Shown here: one piece after another, positions 26,143 through 34,561 of the stretch
How the letters are laid out: every line of letters starts with the position of its first letter
Position numbering within the stretch: position 1 is the stretch's first letter
Source of the DNA: Candidatus Tepidifontimicrobium thermophilum
GTDB taxonomy: Bacteria > Sysuimicrobiota > Sysuimicrobiia > Sysuimicrobiales > Sysuimicrobiaceae
NCBI GenBank assembly: GCA_031296405.1
Contig: JAVKKH010000015.1
Location: 1 to 59,827 of the forward strand
Length of the DNA stretch: 59,827 nucleotides
Direction of reading: 5' to 3'
Translations under genes and position numbers: made by a program
The notes under the pieces: model-generated
What the model was told of the DNA's origin: nothing
Database searches by the model: none
What the model saw: only the letters and a program-made list of their open reading frames with translations

Positions 26143-27234
26143 TCAGCCGCAGCGGTAGGGCGGGCCTGCTCTGCGCATGACCTCCGCGTACTCGCGCAGG
26201 ATCTTCACCACCTGGGCTGTCCGCGGGCTGCGCTTGGCCACCTCGTCCCAGAACTTGTACGCCTCCTTCCGCACCGTGTCCCACTCCTTCTCCGGGATGG
26301 AGGTCAGCTTCAGCTTCCCGCCCTTCACGCGATAGTGGGCCTCCCCCCACCAGTACCAGTGCAGGCGGTAGTAGTGGGAGGAGTCGATGCACAGCCGGAA
26401 GAGGGTCTGCAGGTGGCGCGGCAGACGTTCCCAACTGCGGGTGTTGACCAGGTAGGAACCGATCCACGCCCCCGAGATGGGGTTCGTGAGGTAGTACCGG
26501 GTCACATCGGCCCAGCCCACCGTGTACACCTCCGTGATCCCGCTCCACGCCACGCCGTCCAGCTCCCCGGTCTGGATGGCCATCTGTACGTCCGCGTAGG
26601 GCAGGGACACCGGGACCACCCCGAACCGCTGCATGAACCGGCCTCCAGTGGGGAACATGTAGACCCGCAGCCCCCTCAGGTCCTTGAGGGAACGGATGGG
26701 CTTGGTGGTGGCGAAGTTGCACGGGTCCCAGGAACCCGCGCTGAGCCAGGTGACGTTGGGGACCTTCGCGTACGCCTCCCGCCAGATCTTGTCCAGGCCG
26801 TACCAGTGGAACAGGGTCGCCACGTCCAGGGAGTACTCGGTGGCGAAGGGGAAGTACGCGCCGAACACCGAGACGTCCACCGGGGACTGGGCAGAGTCCT
26901 CGTCCGTCTGCACCGCGTCCAGCACGCCCCGCTGCAGGGCCTTGATGAGCTCGCCCTGAGGCACCAGCTGGTCTGCATAGTACAGCTCGATGACCATCTC
27001 CCCGTTGGCCGCGAGGTTAAAGGCATCGACGGACGGCTTGATCACGTGCTGGCCCAGGGTGGTGCCCGCGTAGGTCTGCATCCGCCACTTGATCCTGGGC
27101 TGGCGCCGCTCCTGAGCCCGTACCTCTCGAGGGTGGATCCCCATACGCGCGAGCGCCGCCGCGGCGATGGTGGCCGCCATGGACGACGCTCCCCGCTTGA
27201 GAAACTGTCTGCGGCTGACGCCGTTCCCCTCCAT
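26143..27234 (-). CDS. dctP: TRAP substrate-binding protein (DctP) with Tat signal
   Basis: Extracytoplasmic binding protein of 363 residues. The N-terminus carries a twin-arginine signal, VSRRQFLKRG (Arg8-Arg9), followed by an alanine-rich hydrophobic stretch, so it is probably exported folded. The mature part resembles the subgroup assigned to TRAP-type mannitol/chloroaromatic uptake (FcbT3-like): RMQTYAG, DAVQTDEDSAQS, GLRVYMFPTGGRFMQRFG, YADVQMAIQTGELDGVAWSG. Its ATG at 27234 has GGAGGGGG upstream. Ligand is unknown; in this cluster it presumably delivers the compound handled by the ligase/aldehyde dehydrogenase. Confidence 0.9.
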   Translation of the reverse strand: MEGNGVSRRQFLKRGASSMAATIAAAALARMGIHPREVRAQERRQPRIKWRMQTYAGTTLGQHVIKPSVDAFNLAANGEMVIELYYADQLVPQGELIKALQRGVLDAVQTDEDSAQSPVDVSVFGAYFPFATEYSLDVATLFHWYGLDKIWREAYAKVPNVTWLSAGSWDPCNFATTKPIRSLKDLRGLRVYMFPTGGRFMQRFGVVPVSLPYADVQMAIQTGELDGVAWSGITEVYTVGWADVTRYYLTNPISGAWIGSYLVNTRSWERLPRHLQTLFRLCIDSSHYYRLHWYWWGEAHYRVKGGKLKLTSIPEKEWDTVRKEAYKFWDEVAKRSPRTAQVVKILREYAEVMRRAGPPYRCG

Positions 27235-27272
27235 GCTTCCCCCTCCCTTCTCGGTGGTCTCCCCTGCCGGTT

Positions 27273-28730
27273 TCAGGGCCGCGTGTCCACGAACACACTC
27301 TTCCACTCGCTGTAGTGGTCGAGGACCGCCAGGCCCAGCTCCCGCCCCACCCCGCTCTCCTTCACGCCCCCGAAGGGGGCCTCCAGGTGGACGCTGTGGC
27401 CGGAGTTCACCGACAACACCCCGGTCTCCAAGGCGCGGGCTACCCGCAGGGCGCGGCCCACGTCGCGGGTCCACACGGAGCCCGAAAGGCCGTAGCGGCT
27501 GTCGTTGGCGATGGCCACCGCCTCCTCCTCCGTGTCGAAGGGCATGGCGCAGATCACCGGGCCGAAGATCTCCTCCTGCATGATCCGCATGGCTGGGCGG
27601 ACGTCCACGAAGATGGCCGGGCGCAGGTAGGCGCCGCGGCTTAAGGGACCGTCCAGCGGCACGTCTCCCCCACACAGAAGACGCGCCCCCTCCTCCTGGC
27701 CCACCGTCACGTACCCACGCACCCGCTCGCGGTGCGCGAGGCTCACGAGGGGGCCCATCTCCGTCTGCTCGTCCAGGGGGTCGCCGAGGCGGATCTGCTG
27801 GACCAGCTCCCCCAAGCGGGTGACGAAGGTGTCGAAGACCCGGCGTTCCACGAGGAGCCGGCTGCGGGCACAGCAGTCCTGCCCCGCGTTGCCCAGAGCG
27901 CTCCACGCCGCCGAAGCTACCGCCCGCTCCAGGTCCGCGTCCGCGAACACGATGTTGGCAGACTTTCCGCCCAGCTCCAGGGTCACCCGCTTGATCCCGT
28001 CGGCGCTGGATCGCAGGATCTCGCGGCCCACCTCGGTGGACCCTGTGAAGGAAACCTTCCGGACCAAGGGGTGGCGGATCAGAGCCCCGCCCACCACGCC
28101 GCCTGGACCCGGCAGCACGTTCACCACACCCGGAGGAATACCGGCTTCGGCCACCAGCTCTGCCAAGCGCAGGGCGGTGAGGGGGGTCTGCGTGGCGGGC
28201 TTGATCACCACCGTGTTCCCCATGGCCAGCGCAGGCGCCAGCTTCCAGGAGGTGATGGCGATGGGGAAGTTCCAGGGCACGATCAGGGCGCAGACGCCGA
28301 TCGGTTCGCGGAAGGTCAGGCTGACGCCCGGGGCCGCCACCGGCACCGTGTGGCCGCCTACCTTGTTCACCGCTCCCGCGTAGTACTCGAAACAGTCCGC
28401 AGCCAGCTGCACTTCCTCCCGGGCTTCCCGGATGGGCTTGCCCACGTTGCGGCTCTCGGTGCGGGCCAACTCCTCTGCGTGTTGCCGGATGAGGTCCGCG
28501 ACCCGAAGGAGGAGGCGACCCCGCTCACGGGTGTTCAGCCTGCGCCAGGGGCCCGCGGTGAACGCGCGGTGGGCGGCACCTACCGCGCGTTCCACGTCCT
28601 CGGGTCCCGCGGAGGCGACCTCCGCCAAGGGCTCCTGTGAAGCGGGATCCAGCAGGGTGAGGGTCTGTCCGGAAGCCGCGGGGACGGACTCACCGGCAAT
28701 CCACAGCGGGTAACGCGGAAGTCCCCCCAT
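27273..28730 (-). CDS. NAD(P)-dependent aldehyde dehydrogenase (PuuC/BetB-like)
   Basis: A 485-residue enzyme that oxidises an aldehyde to the acid. Catalytic residues are in place: Asn154 in PWNFP, Glu252 in LELGGKSAN, Cys286 in GQDCCARSR. The closing motif PFGGVKESGVGRE is typical of the betaine/gamma-glutamyl-aminobutyraldehyde dehydrogenase branch. It is the first gene of the accessory block, with GGAGG 5 nt before the ATG. With the ligase and PuuD-like hydrolase it completes three of four Puu-pathway activities; substrate remains inferred. Confidence 0.9.
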   Translation of the reverse strand: MGGLPRYPLWIAGESVPAASGQTLTLLDPASQEPLAEVASAGPEDVERAVGAAHRAFTAGPWRRLNTRERGRLLLRVADLIRQHAEELARTESRNVGKPIREAREEVQLAADCFEYYAGAVNKVGGHTVPVAAPGVSLTFREPIGVCALIVPWNFPIAITSWKLAPALAMGNTVVIKPATQTPLTALRLAELVAEAGIPPGVVNVLPGPGGVVGGALIRHPLVRKVSFTGSTEVGREILRSSADGIKRVTLELGGKSANIVFADADLERAVASAAWSALGNAGQDCCARSRLLVERRVFDTFVTRLGELVQQIRLGDPLDEQTEMGPLVSLAHRERVRGYVTVGQEEGARLLCGGDVPLDGPLSRGAYLRPAIFVDVRPAMRIMQEEIFGPVICAMPFDTEEEAVAIANDSRYGLSGSVWTRDVGRALRVARALETGVLSVNSGHSVHLEAPFGGVKESGVGRELGLAVLDHYSEWKSVFVDTRP

Positions 28731-28760
28731 CCCGGCCTCCGGGCTTTTGGTTTAGTTTTG

Positions 28761-28784
28761 GCCCTTTGTGCGGATCCTTGTCAA
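28761..28784 (-). promoter_or_regulatory. Candidate promoter of the accessory operon
   Basis: A consensus -35 TTGACA lies at 28784-28779 on the minus strand and contains the dprA TGA stop. The AT-rich stretch after it (AAAACTAAACC, about 28766-28752) would hold the -10, but no hexamer with ideal spacing is clear (AAAACT at a spacing near 19 is the best). The ALDH start follows about 30 nt later. No terminator separates dprA from this site, so read-through from yifB-dprA is also possible. Confidence 0.4.
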
Positions 28785-29923
28785 GGGGTTCGGGTCCGGT
28801 CTCGGTGGGAGAACCCCGACCGCGCACCGTTCTCCTCTGCGGGGCACCCACCCGCGCGGGGTTGCTGGCCCACCTGGCTCACGTAACGGCCTCCAGGAAG
28901 GCGCTGCACCAACCCGCGCACCTCCAGGGACACCAGCAGCGCGCTCACGGCGCCCGCGGTACCCAGCCCCGCGCCCACCAGTTCGTCCGGGAAGCGCGGC
29001 TCCCGCAGGCACTCCAGCACGCGTGCTTCCAGGGGCCCCACGGGGTGTTGCGGGGACGGGCCCGGAGCGATGCCCAGGGCCTGCAGCACGTCTGCCGCGG
29101 ACTCCGCCCACCCCGCGCCCTCCCGGAGAAGGCGGTGGGGCCCCGCGGACCGCGGGTTCAGCACGCTGCCCGGTACTGCGAACACCTCCCGGCCCTGCTC
29201 CAGGGCCAAGTCCGCGGTGATCAGGGCGCCGCTTCGCAGGGTAGCCTCCACCACCACCACGGCGTGCGACAGCCCGCTGATGAGGCGGTTCCGCAGGGGG
29301 AAGTGGTGTTTGGCCGGTGGGGTACCCGGAGGGTACTCGCTCACCACGGCTCCGCAGGCGGCCACCTGGTCTGCCAGGTCCTCGTGCCCCGCGGGGTAGC
29401 CCACGTCCACCCCGCAGCCCAGCACCGCCACCGTGGGACCTCTGACTTCCAGGGCACCTCGGTGCGCCGCGGCGTCGATCCCCCTCGCCAGCCCGCTCAC
29501 CACGCACACGCCGGCCGTTGCGAGCTCCGCGGCCATGCGCCGGGCCACGTACTCGCCGTCCGGAGAGGGATTCCGGCTCCCGACCACCGCCACCCGGACA
29601 CCGTCGGGCAGGCGACCCCGCACGTACAGGGCGAGCGGCGGGTCCGGAATCTCGCGGAGGGCCTGCGGGTACTCGGGATCCGCCAAGGTCACCACCTGCG
29701 CGCCGCACCGGCTTGCGTCCTCCAGCAATGCGGCAGGACGGACGCGCCGCAAGAACTCCCAGAGCCTACGGGCGCACCGTTGCCCGACCAACTCCGCGAG
29801 CGTCGGCGCGCCCAGGGCCACCGCCCCCTGCGCGCTCCCGGCAGCCTCCACCAGCCGGTGCTTGACCCGCACGGACACGCCCGGAGCGGCATTCAGCAAA
29901 ACCCACGCTTCGCGTTCCGTCAT
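28781..29923 (-). CDS. dprA: DNA processing protein DprA
   Basis: Binds incoming single-stranded DNA and loads RecA during natural transformation. The 380-residue protein has an N-terminal SAM-like region, the Rossmann-type core with VAVVGSRNPSPDG, VSGLARGIDAAAHRGAL, VLGCGVDVGYPAGH and FPLRNRLISGLS, and a C-terminal winged-helix domain (about 300-355). The last ~20 residues are low-complexity. The ATG at 29923 overlaps the yifB stop (ATGA). Together with comF and yifB it suggests competence, though comEA/comEC are not in the window. Confidence 0.95.
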   Translation of the reverse strand: MTEREAWVLLNAAPGVSVRVKHRLVEAAGSAQGAVALGAPTLAELVGQRCARRLWEFLRRVRPAALLEDASRCGAQVVTLADPEYPQALREIPDPPLALYVRGRLPDGVRVAVVGSRNPSPDGEYVARRMAAELATAGVCVVSGLARGIDAAAHRGALEVRGPTVAVLGCGVDVGYPAGHEDLADQVAACGAVVSEYPPGTPPAKHHFPLRNRLISGLSHAVVVVEATLRSGALITADLALEQGREVFAVPGSVLNPRSAGPHRLLREGAGWAESAADVLQALGIAPGPSPQHPVGPLEARVLECLREPRFPDELVGAGLGTAGAVSALLVSLEVRGLVQRLPGGRYVSQVGQQPRAGGCPAEENGARSGFSHRDRTRTP

Positions 29924-31440
29924 CGGGTGCGATCCAGGGAACGGTACTGGATGGCCTCGGCCACGTGCGCGGCTGTGACGTTCTCCGAACCCTCCAGATC
30001 GGCAATGGTGCGGGCCACGCGCAGAACGCGATCGTAGGCGCGGGCGGACAGGCCCAGCCGCTCGATGGCGGCCCGCAGCAGCTCCCGGCCCGCGGCGTCC
30101 GGGGTAGCCACCTTCCGCAGAACCCGGCCGGGGGCGTGCGCGTTACAGCGGTAGGATTTCCCTGCGTACCGCTGCTCCTGCAGCCGCCGCGCCCGGGCCA
30201 CCCGGTCCCGAATGACGGAGGAGGGCTCACCCGTCTGCCCGTCCAGCAGCGTGCGGCTCTCCAGACGCGGGACCTCCACGTGCAGGTCGATACGATCCAG
30301 CAGGGGCCCTGAGACCTTGGCCTGGTAGCGGCGCACCTGGGAGGGCGTGCAGGAGCACTCGCGGAGCCGGTCCCCGCGGCTGCCGCAGGGGCAGGGGTTC
30401 ATGGCGGCCACCAGGGTGAACCGGGCGGGGAACGTCACCGTGACCGCGGCACGCGCCAGCGTCACCCGACCTTCCTCCAGGGGCTGGCGCAGCGCCTCCA
30501 GGGCGTCCCGGTGGAACTCCGGTAGCTCGTCCAAGAACAGGACCCCGTGGTGCGCCAGGCTTACCTCACCTGGGCGCGGCACGTTCCCGCCGCCTAGCAG
30601 GGCCGCGTAACTGGCCGTGTGGTGAGGAGCCCGGAACGGCCGGCGACGCATCAGGGCACCCCTGGCCGGCAGCGCGCCCGCGGCGCTGTAGATGCGGGTC
30701 ACCTCCACCGCCTCCTCCCACGTCATGGGCGGAAGGATGGTGGGCAGCCGACGCGCCAGCATGGTCTTCCCGGAGCCCGGGGGACCCACCAGCAGGACGT
30801 TGTGGCCGCCCGCGGCCGCGATCTCCAGGGCCCGTTTGGCGTGTTCCTGGCCCCGTACCTCGGAGAAGTCGACCTCCTCGTCCGGCTCGGGCTCGTGGGC
30901 GCCGTTGGAGGTCACGGGGGTCAGCAACAGCTCCCCGGACAAAAACCGCGCGGCCTCCAACAGATGCGAAACCCCGTACACCTCCACTCCGGGCACGATG
31001 GCTGCCTCCTGTGCGTTGTCCGCGGGGACCACCAGCCGCCGCAGCCCGGACCGGGCCGCGTGCAGGGCCGCCGACAGCACGCCGTTGGTCGGCCGTACGG
31101 CCCCGTCCAGGCTCAGCTCGCCCAGGAACAGGGTCCCCTCGCACGCTTCTGCGGGCAGCTGACCTGTGGCCGCCAGGACCGCCACCGCCATGGGAAGGTC
31201 GAAGCTGGGGCCCTCCTTGCGCACGTCCGCGGGTGCCAGGTTCACGGTGATGCGTCGGGTGGGGACCTCGAAGTTGGCGTTCTTGATGGCCGCCCGCACC
31301 CGCTCCTTGGCCTCCTGCACCGCGGTGTCCGGCAGCCCCACGATGGCAAACCCCGGCAACCCGGTGGCTACGTCCACTTCCACCTCCACGGGGTAGGCCT
31401 CCAGCCCGAGCACCGAGCTCGACCGCACCTTCGCCAGCAT
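29920..31440 (-). CDS. comM: YifB/ComM-family Mg-chelatase-like AAA+ ATPase
   Basis: A 506-residue ATPase related to ComM, a branch-migration helicase that helps integrate transforming DNA. The N-terminal Lon-like domain spans 1-170 (KVRSSSVLGLEAYPVEVEVD, GLPDTAVQEAKERVRAAI). Walker A GPPGSGKT is at 219-226 and Walker B is FLDELPEF. A MNPCPCGSRGDRLRECSC zinc-like insert follows near 340. ATG 31440 has GGAGGGAG upstream. It forms an operon with dprA. A 19-nt element shared with comF lies about 40 nt before the start. Confidence 0.95.
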   Translation of the reverse strand: MLAKVRSSSVLGLEAYPVEVEVDVATGLPGFAIVGLPDTAVQEAKERVRAAIKNANFEVPTRRITVNLAPADVRKEGPSFDLPMAVAVLAATGQLPAEACEGTLFLGELSLDGAVRPTNGVLSAALHAARSGLRRLVVPADNAQEAAIVPGVEVYGVSHLLEAARFLSGELLLTPVTSNGAHEPEPDEEVDFSEVRGQEHAKRALEIAAAGGHNVLLVGPPGSGKTMLARRLPTILPPMTWEEAVEVTRIYSAAGALPARGALMRRRPFRAPHHTASYAALLGGGNVPRPGEVSLAHHGVLFLDELPEFHRDALEALRQPLEEGRVTLARAAVTVTFPARFTLVAAMNPCPCGSRGDRLRECSCTPSQVRRYQAKVSGPLLDRIDLHVEVPRLESRTLLDGQTGEPSSVIRDRVARARRLQEQRYAGKSYRCNAHAPGRVLRKVATPDAAGRELLRAAIERLGLSARAYDRVLRVARTIADLEGSENVTAAHVAEAIQYRSLDRTR

Positions 31441-31479
31441 GCTCCTCCCTCCCCGGCCGGACCCGCGGCCCTGGGGTCT

Positions 31480-31498
31480 TCCACCGAGTGAACGCGGC
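31480..31498 (-). promoter_or_regulatory. Shared 19-nt element upstream of yifB-dprA
   Basis: On the minus strand the sequence GCCGCGTTCACTCGGTGGA lies about 40 nt before the yifB ATG. The same 19 nt, with one mismatch, occurs directly before the comF start at 36293-36311. It may be part of a promoter for an alternative sigma factor or an operator common to DNA-uptake genes. Nothing else in the window matched when read by eye. Confidence 0.5.
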
Positions 31499-31584
31499 AG
31501 ACAGGCGAATTTGACCACCCGCGAGGCCCGCCGAGGTACCATGGGGCGGGGCGCAGACCGTCCCCCGGGGTTAGGGAGGAGCCG

Positions 31585-31977
31585 GTGGAGCGCAGCGCGG
31601 ACTGGATGGAGCAGGCGCGGGGAGACCTCGAGCACGCACGGTTCGACGTGCAGGGCGGGTTCTACGAGTGGGCGTGCTTCTCCGCCCAGCAGGCCGCGGG
31701 AAAAGCCGTGAAGGCGGTCTTCCAGAAACTGGGGAAGGAAGCCTGGGGCCACTCGGTGGCGGGGCTGCTGGAGGAGCTGGCCGACCTGCGGGCCGTTCCC
31801 GAAGAGCTGCACCAGCTGGCGCTGGAGCTGGACAAGGCCTACATCCCCGCCCGGTACCCGAACGCCCACCAGCGGGGAGCTCCCCGGTACCTGTACACGC
31901 GGGGCGAAGCGGAACGGTTGCTGGGCTATGCGGCGCGCATCCTCGGGTTCTGTGAGGATCTCCTCGCCGCGCTATAG
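31585..31977 (+). CDS. HEPN-domain protein, probable toxin
   Basis: A 130-residue HEPN protein. The helical bundle begins with DWMEQARGDLEHARFD and FYEWACFSAQQAAGKAVKAV; the family motif YIPARYPNA is at 87-94, giving Arg90 and His95 as an Rx4H RNase-type pair, followed by AERLLGYAARIL. HEPN proteins paired with minimal nucleotidyltransferases form toxin-antitoxin systems in which HEPN is the RNase or tRNA-targeting toxin. The GTG at 31585 has GGGAGGA upstream. The end overlaps the start of the nucleotidyltransferase reading frame. Confidence 0.85.
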   Translation: MERSADWMEQARGDLEHARFDVQGGFYEWACFSAQQAAGKAVKAVFQKLGKEAWGHSVAGLLEELADLRAVPEELHQLALELDKAYIPARYPNAHQRGAPRYLYTRGEAERLLGYAARILGFCEDLLAAL

Positions 31978-32274
31978 CCGCCAGCAGGTGCTCGACGCCC
32001 TGCAGGCGGCGGTTCCACGTCTGCGCGGGCTCCTGCCCTGCGGCGGGTCGTGTTGTTCGGCTCGTGCGCGCGGGGGGACTTCACCGCGGCCAGCGACGTG
32101 GACCTGCTGGTGGTGTACGCAGACCCACCCCGGCCGGACGCCTTCGCCGTGGTGCGCAGGGCAGTCGGGCTGCGCAACCTGGAACCCCACGTGTTCGCGG
32201 AGGGTGAGTTCCGGGCTGCCGCCGCCCGCTGGCGGCGGCAGCTGGAGGAGGGGGTGGTGCTGTACGAGGAGTAG
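31952..32274 (+). pseudogene. MNT-type nucleotidyltransferase (antitoxin), apparently frameshifted
   Basis: The C-terminal part reads VLFGSCARGDFTAASDVDLLVV, an exact GSx10DxD minimal nucleotidyltransferase motif, in the frame that is open from about 32047 to the stop at 32274. The expected N-terminal helix (YSRQQVLDALQAAVPRLRGLL) is in a different frame that opens with GTG 31952 inside the end of the HEPN gene. The two join only by a -1 shift near 32035-32045. So either one base has been lost or misread, or translation starts late (GTG 32050) and gives a 74-residue protein without the first helix. In intact pairs MNT inactivates HEPN by AMPylation. Confidence 0.65.
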
Positions 32275-32316
32275 CCGCTGCGCGGCACCCGCGGCGGCCA
32301 CGGTCCGGATACCCGC

Positions 32317-33495
32317 CTAGCGACGCCGGAAGGCCGCGGCCGCCGACGCGATGCGGTCCAGGGCCAGCTCCAGGTTCTGGAGGCTGGTGGCGTACGAGAT
32401 CCGCAGGTAGCCTCGCCCTCCCTCGCCGAACGCGGTGCCGCTCAGCACCGCCACGCCGGCTTCCTCCAGCAGGTAGTCCGCGAACGCTTTGCCGTCCGGG
32501 TCCAGCGCGCTCACGTTGGGGAAGGCGTAGAAGGCCCCCTGCGGGGTCGTGCACCGGATGCCGTCAATTGCGTTCAGCCCCGCCACCACGCGGTCCCGGC
32601 GGCGCCGGAACTCCGCCACCATGGCGTCCACGGCTTCCTGAGGGCCCTCCAGAGCCGCGAGCCCTGCCACCTGAGAGAAGGCGGCCGGGCACGAGTACAC
32701 GTTCACCGCAAAGCGTGTCACCGCCTCCGCCAGCCTGGCCGGCATGACCCCGTAGCCGAGCCGCCAGCCGGTCATGGCGTACGTCTTGCTGAACCCGTCC
32801 AGGATGACGGTGCGCTCCCGCATCCCCGGCACCGCGGCGATGCTGTGGTGCTGGGCGTCGTACAGGATGCGGCTGTAGATCTCGTCCGACAGCACCCACG
32901 TCCTGCTGCGCAGGCACACCTCCGCGATGGCCTCCACGTCCTCCCGCGAGAGCACCGACCCGCACGGGTTGTGGGGTGAGTTCAGGATCACGAGCTTCGT
33001 CCGCGGACCGACCAGGGCCGCCAGCTCTTCCGGGTCCACGCGGAAGCCCCGCTCCTCCCGGAGACGCAGCGGTCTGGGCACCGCACCTACCCACCGCACC
33101 AGGGACTCGTAGATGGGGAAGCCCGGGTCCGGGTACACCACCTCGTCCCCCGGATCCACCAGGGCGAGGACCGTAAAGGCCATGACGGGCTTGCCGCCCG
33201 GGGTCACCACCACCTCTTTGGGGTCCACGGGGATCCCGCGGGTGCGGGACACGTACCGGGCCACCGCCTCCCGCAGCTCCGCGATGCCCGGAGACGGCGT
33301 GTAGTGCGTGTGACCCTCGCGCAGGGCCGCCACCGCCGCGTCCACCACGTGCGCCGGGGTGTCAAAATCGGGTTCGCCGATCTCCAGGTGCACCACGTGC
33401 CGGCCCAGCCGTTCCAGGGCCCTCGCCCGGCTCAGCACCTCGAAGGCCGTCTCCGTCCCGAGACGGGAAGCCACTGCGGACAGCACCACCTCCAT
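32317..33495 (-). CDS. Class I/II PLP-dependent aminotransferase
   Basis: A 392-residue aspartate-aminotransferase-family enzyme of the I-gamma type. It shows EIGEPDFDTPAHVVDAA, NSPHNPCGSVLSREDV, the aldimine-forming Lys in DGFSKTYAMTGWRLGY and the substrate-carboxylate Arg in YLRISYA. ATG 33495 has GGAGG nearby; the frame upstream is not conserved. It lies 28 nt after the carbamate kinase gene, probably in one transcript. Amino-acid specificity cannot be read from the sequence. Confidence 0.9.
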   Translation of the reverse strand: MEVVLSAVASRLGTETAFEVLSRARALERLGRHVVHLEIGEPDFDTPAHVVDAAVAALREGHTHYTPSPGIAELREAVARYVSRTRGIPVDPKEVVVTPGGKPVMAFTVLALVDPGDEVVYPDPGFPIYESLVRWVGAVPRPLRLREERGFRVDPEELAALVGPRTKLVILNSPHNPCGSVLSREDVEAIAEVCLRSRTWVLSDEIYSRILYDAQHHSIAAVPGMRERTVILDGFSKTYAMTGWRLGYGVMPARLAEAVTRFAVNVYSCPAAFSQVAGLAALEGPQEAVDAMVAEFRRRRDRVVAGLNAIDGIRCTTPQGAFYAFPNVSALDPDGKAFADYLLEEAGVAVLSGTAFGEGGRGYLRISYATSLQNLELALDRIASAAAAFRRR

Positions 33496-33523
33496 GGCAA
33501 CCTCCTCCGTACGGGTTGCGCCG

Positions 33524-34468
33524 TCAGGGCACCACCTGCGTACCTGCCTCACCCCGGGCAGCGGCGCAGAGGAGGTGGGGCGCCGCGATGGCCGCCCGGC
33601 GGCCTCCCGCGCGCAGGTAGCGCAAAACCGCCTCGACCTTCGGCCCCATGCTGCCCGGCGGGAAGTGTCCCTGCCTGAGGTATTCCTCCAGCTCGTCAGC
33701 GCCCACCCGGTCCAGCCAGCGTGGGTGGGGCGTCCCGAAGTCGAGGGCCACCCGGTCCACCCCGGTGGAGATCAGGAACAGGTCGGCGTCGAAAGCCTCG
33801 GCCAGCAGGGCGGAGGACAGGTCCTTGTCCACCACCGCCTCCACGCCGCGGTAGGTACCGTCTGGCTCCGGTACCACAGGGATCCCTCCGCCGCCCGCAC
33901 ACACCACGATGTAGCCCTCCTGCACCAGGGCCCGGATGGCAGCCAGCTCCAGAATCTCCAGGGGCTTCGGCGAAGGCACTACCCGCCGCCAGCCCTGTGG
34001 CTGGCGCACCATCCGCCACCCCTCTTCCCGTTCCAGCCGGCGCGCCTCTTCGTCCGTGTAGTACGGCCCCACAGGCTTGGTGGGGTTGTCAAAGGCCGGG
34101 TCGTGGGGGTCCACCACCACCCGGGTTACCACCACCGCCACGGGCCGGCGCACTCCTGGCCGCACGAACGCGCGCTCCAGGCCTTCCTGGATCAGGTAAC
34201 CGATGCTGCCCTGGGTCTGTGCGTCCAGCACGTCCAGAGGCAGGCGGGGCAACACGCCCGCCTTGGCCGCCAGCTCTGCCCGCAGGAGGTTGAACCCCAC
34301 CTGGGGACCGTTGCCGTGGGTGAGGACCAGCCGCCACCCGTCCGCCACGATCTCGGCCAGCTCCGCCGCCGTCTCCTGCAGGGTCTCGCGCTCCGCGGCC
34401 ACGGATACGTCGCGGTCGTCCCGGAGCAGCGAGTTGCCGCCGATGGCCACCACCGCGAGTCCGCTCAC
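33524..34468 (-). CDS. arcC: Carbamate kinase
   Basis: Transfers phosphate between carbamoyl phosphate and ADP, yielding ATP in arginine, agmatine, creatinine or purine breakdown. The 314-residue protein matches the family: VVAIGGNSLL, VLTHGNGPQVGFNLLR, QTQGSIGYLIQEGL, PTKPVGPYYTDEEA, VCAGGGGIPV, VDKDLSSALLAE and PPGSMGPKVEA. No arginine deiminase or transcarbamylase is in the window, so the carbamoyl-phosphate source is unknown. GTG start at 34468 lacks a strong ribosome site. Confidence 0.95.
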   Translation of the reverse strand: MSGLAVVAIGGNSLLRDDRDVSVAAERETLQETAAELAEIVADGWRLVLTHGNGPQVGFNLLRAELAAKAGVLPRLPLDVLDAQTQGSIGYLIQEGLERAFVRPGVRRPVAVVVTRVVVDPHDPAFDNPTKPVGPYYTDEEARRLEREEGWRMVRQPQGWRRVVPSPKPLEILELAAIRALVQEGYIVVCAGGGGIPVVPEPDGTYRGVEAVVDKDLSSALLAEAFDADLFLISTGVDRVALDFGTPHPRWLDRVGADELEEYLRQGHFPPGSMGPKVEAVLRYLRAGGRRAAIAAPHLLCAAARGEAGTQVVP

Positions 34469-34561
34469 GCACTGTTGCTTCGTCGCCCCGGACCGTCTTC
34501 CCTGGCGGCACGGACGCGAGAAGCGGACGGGCCTCAGGGCACCGTCGTGTTCCCTTGCGGG

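Noticed and set aside
31441..31584. TTGACC (31511-31516) as a promoter for the HEPN gene
   Set aside because: The best -10 candidate (TACCAT) is 20 nt away and has no TGn extension, so the pair is not convincing.
33524..34468. Carbamate kinase as part of an arginine deiminase operon
   Set aside because: No arginine deiminase or ornithine transcarbamylase gene occurs in the window.
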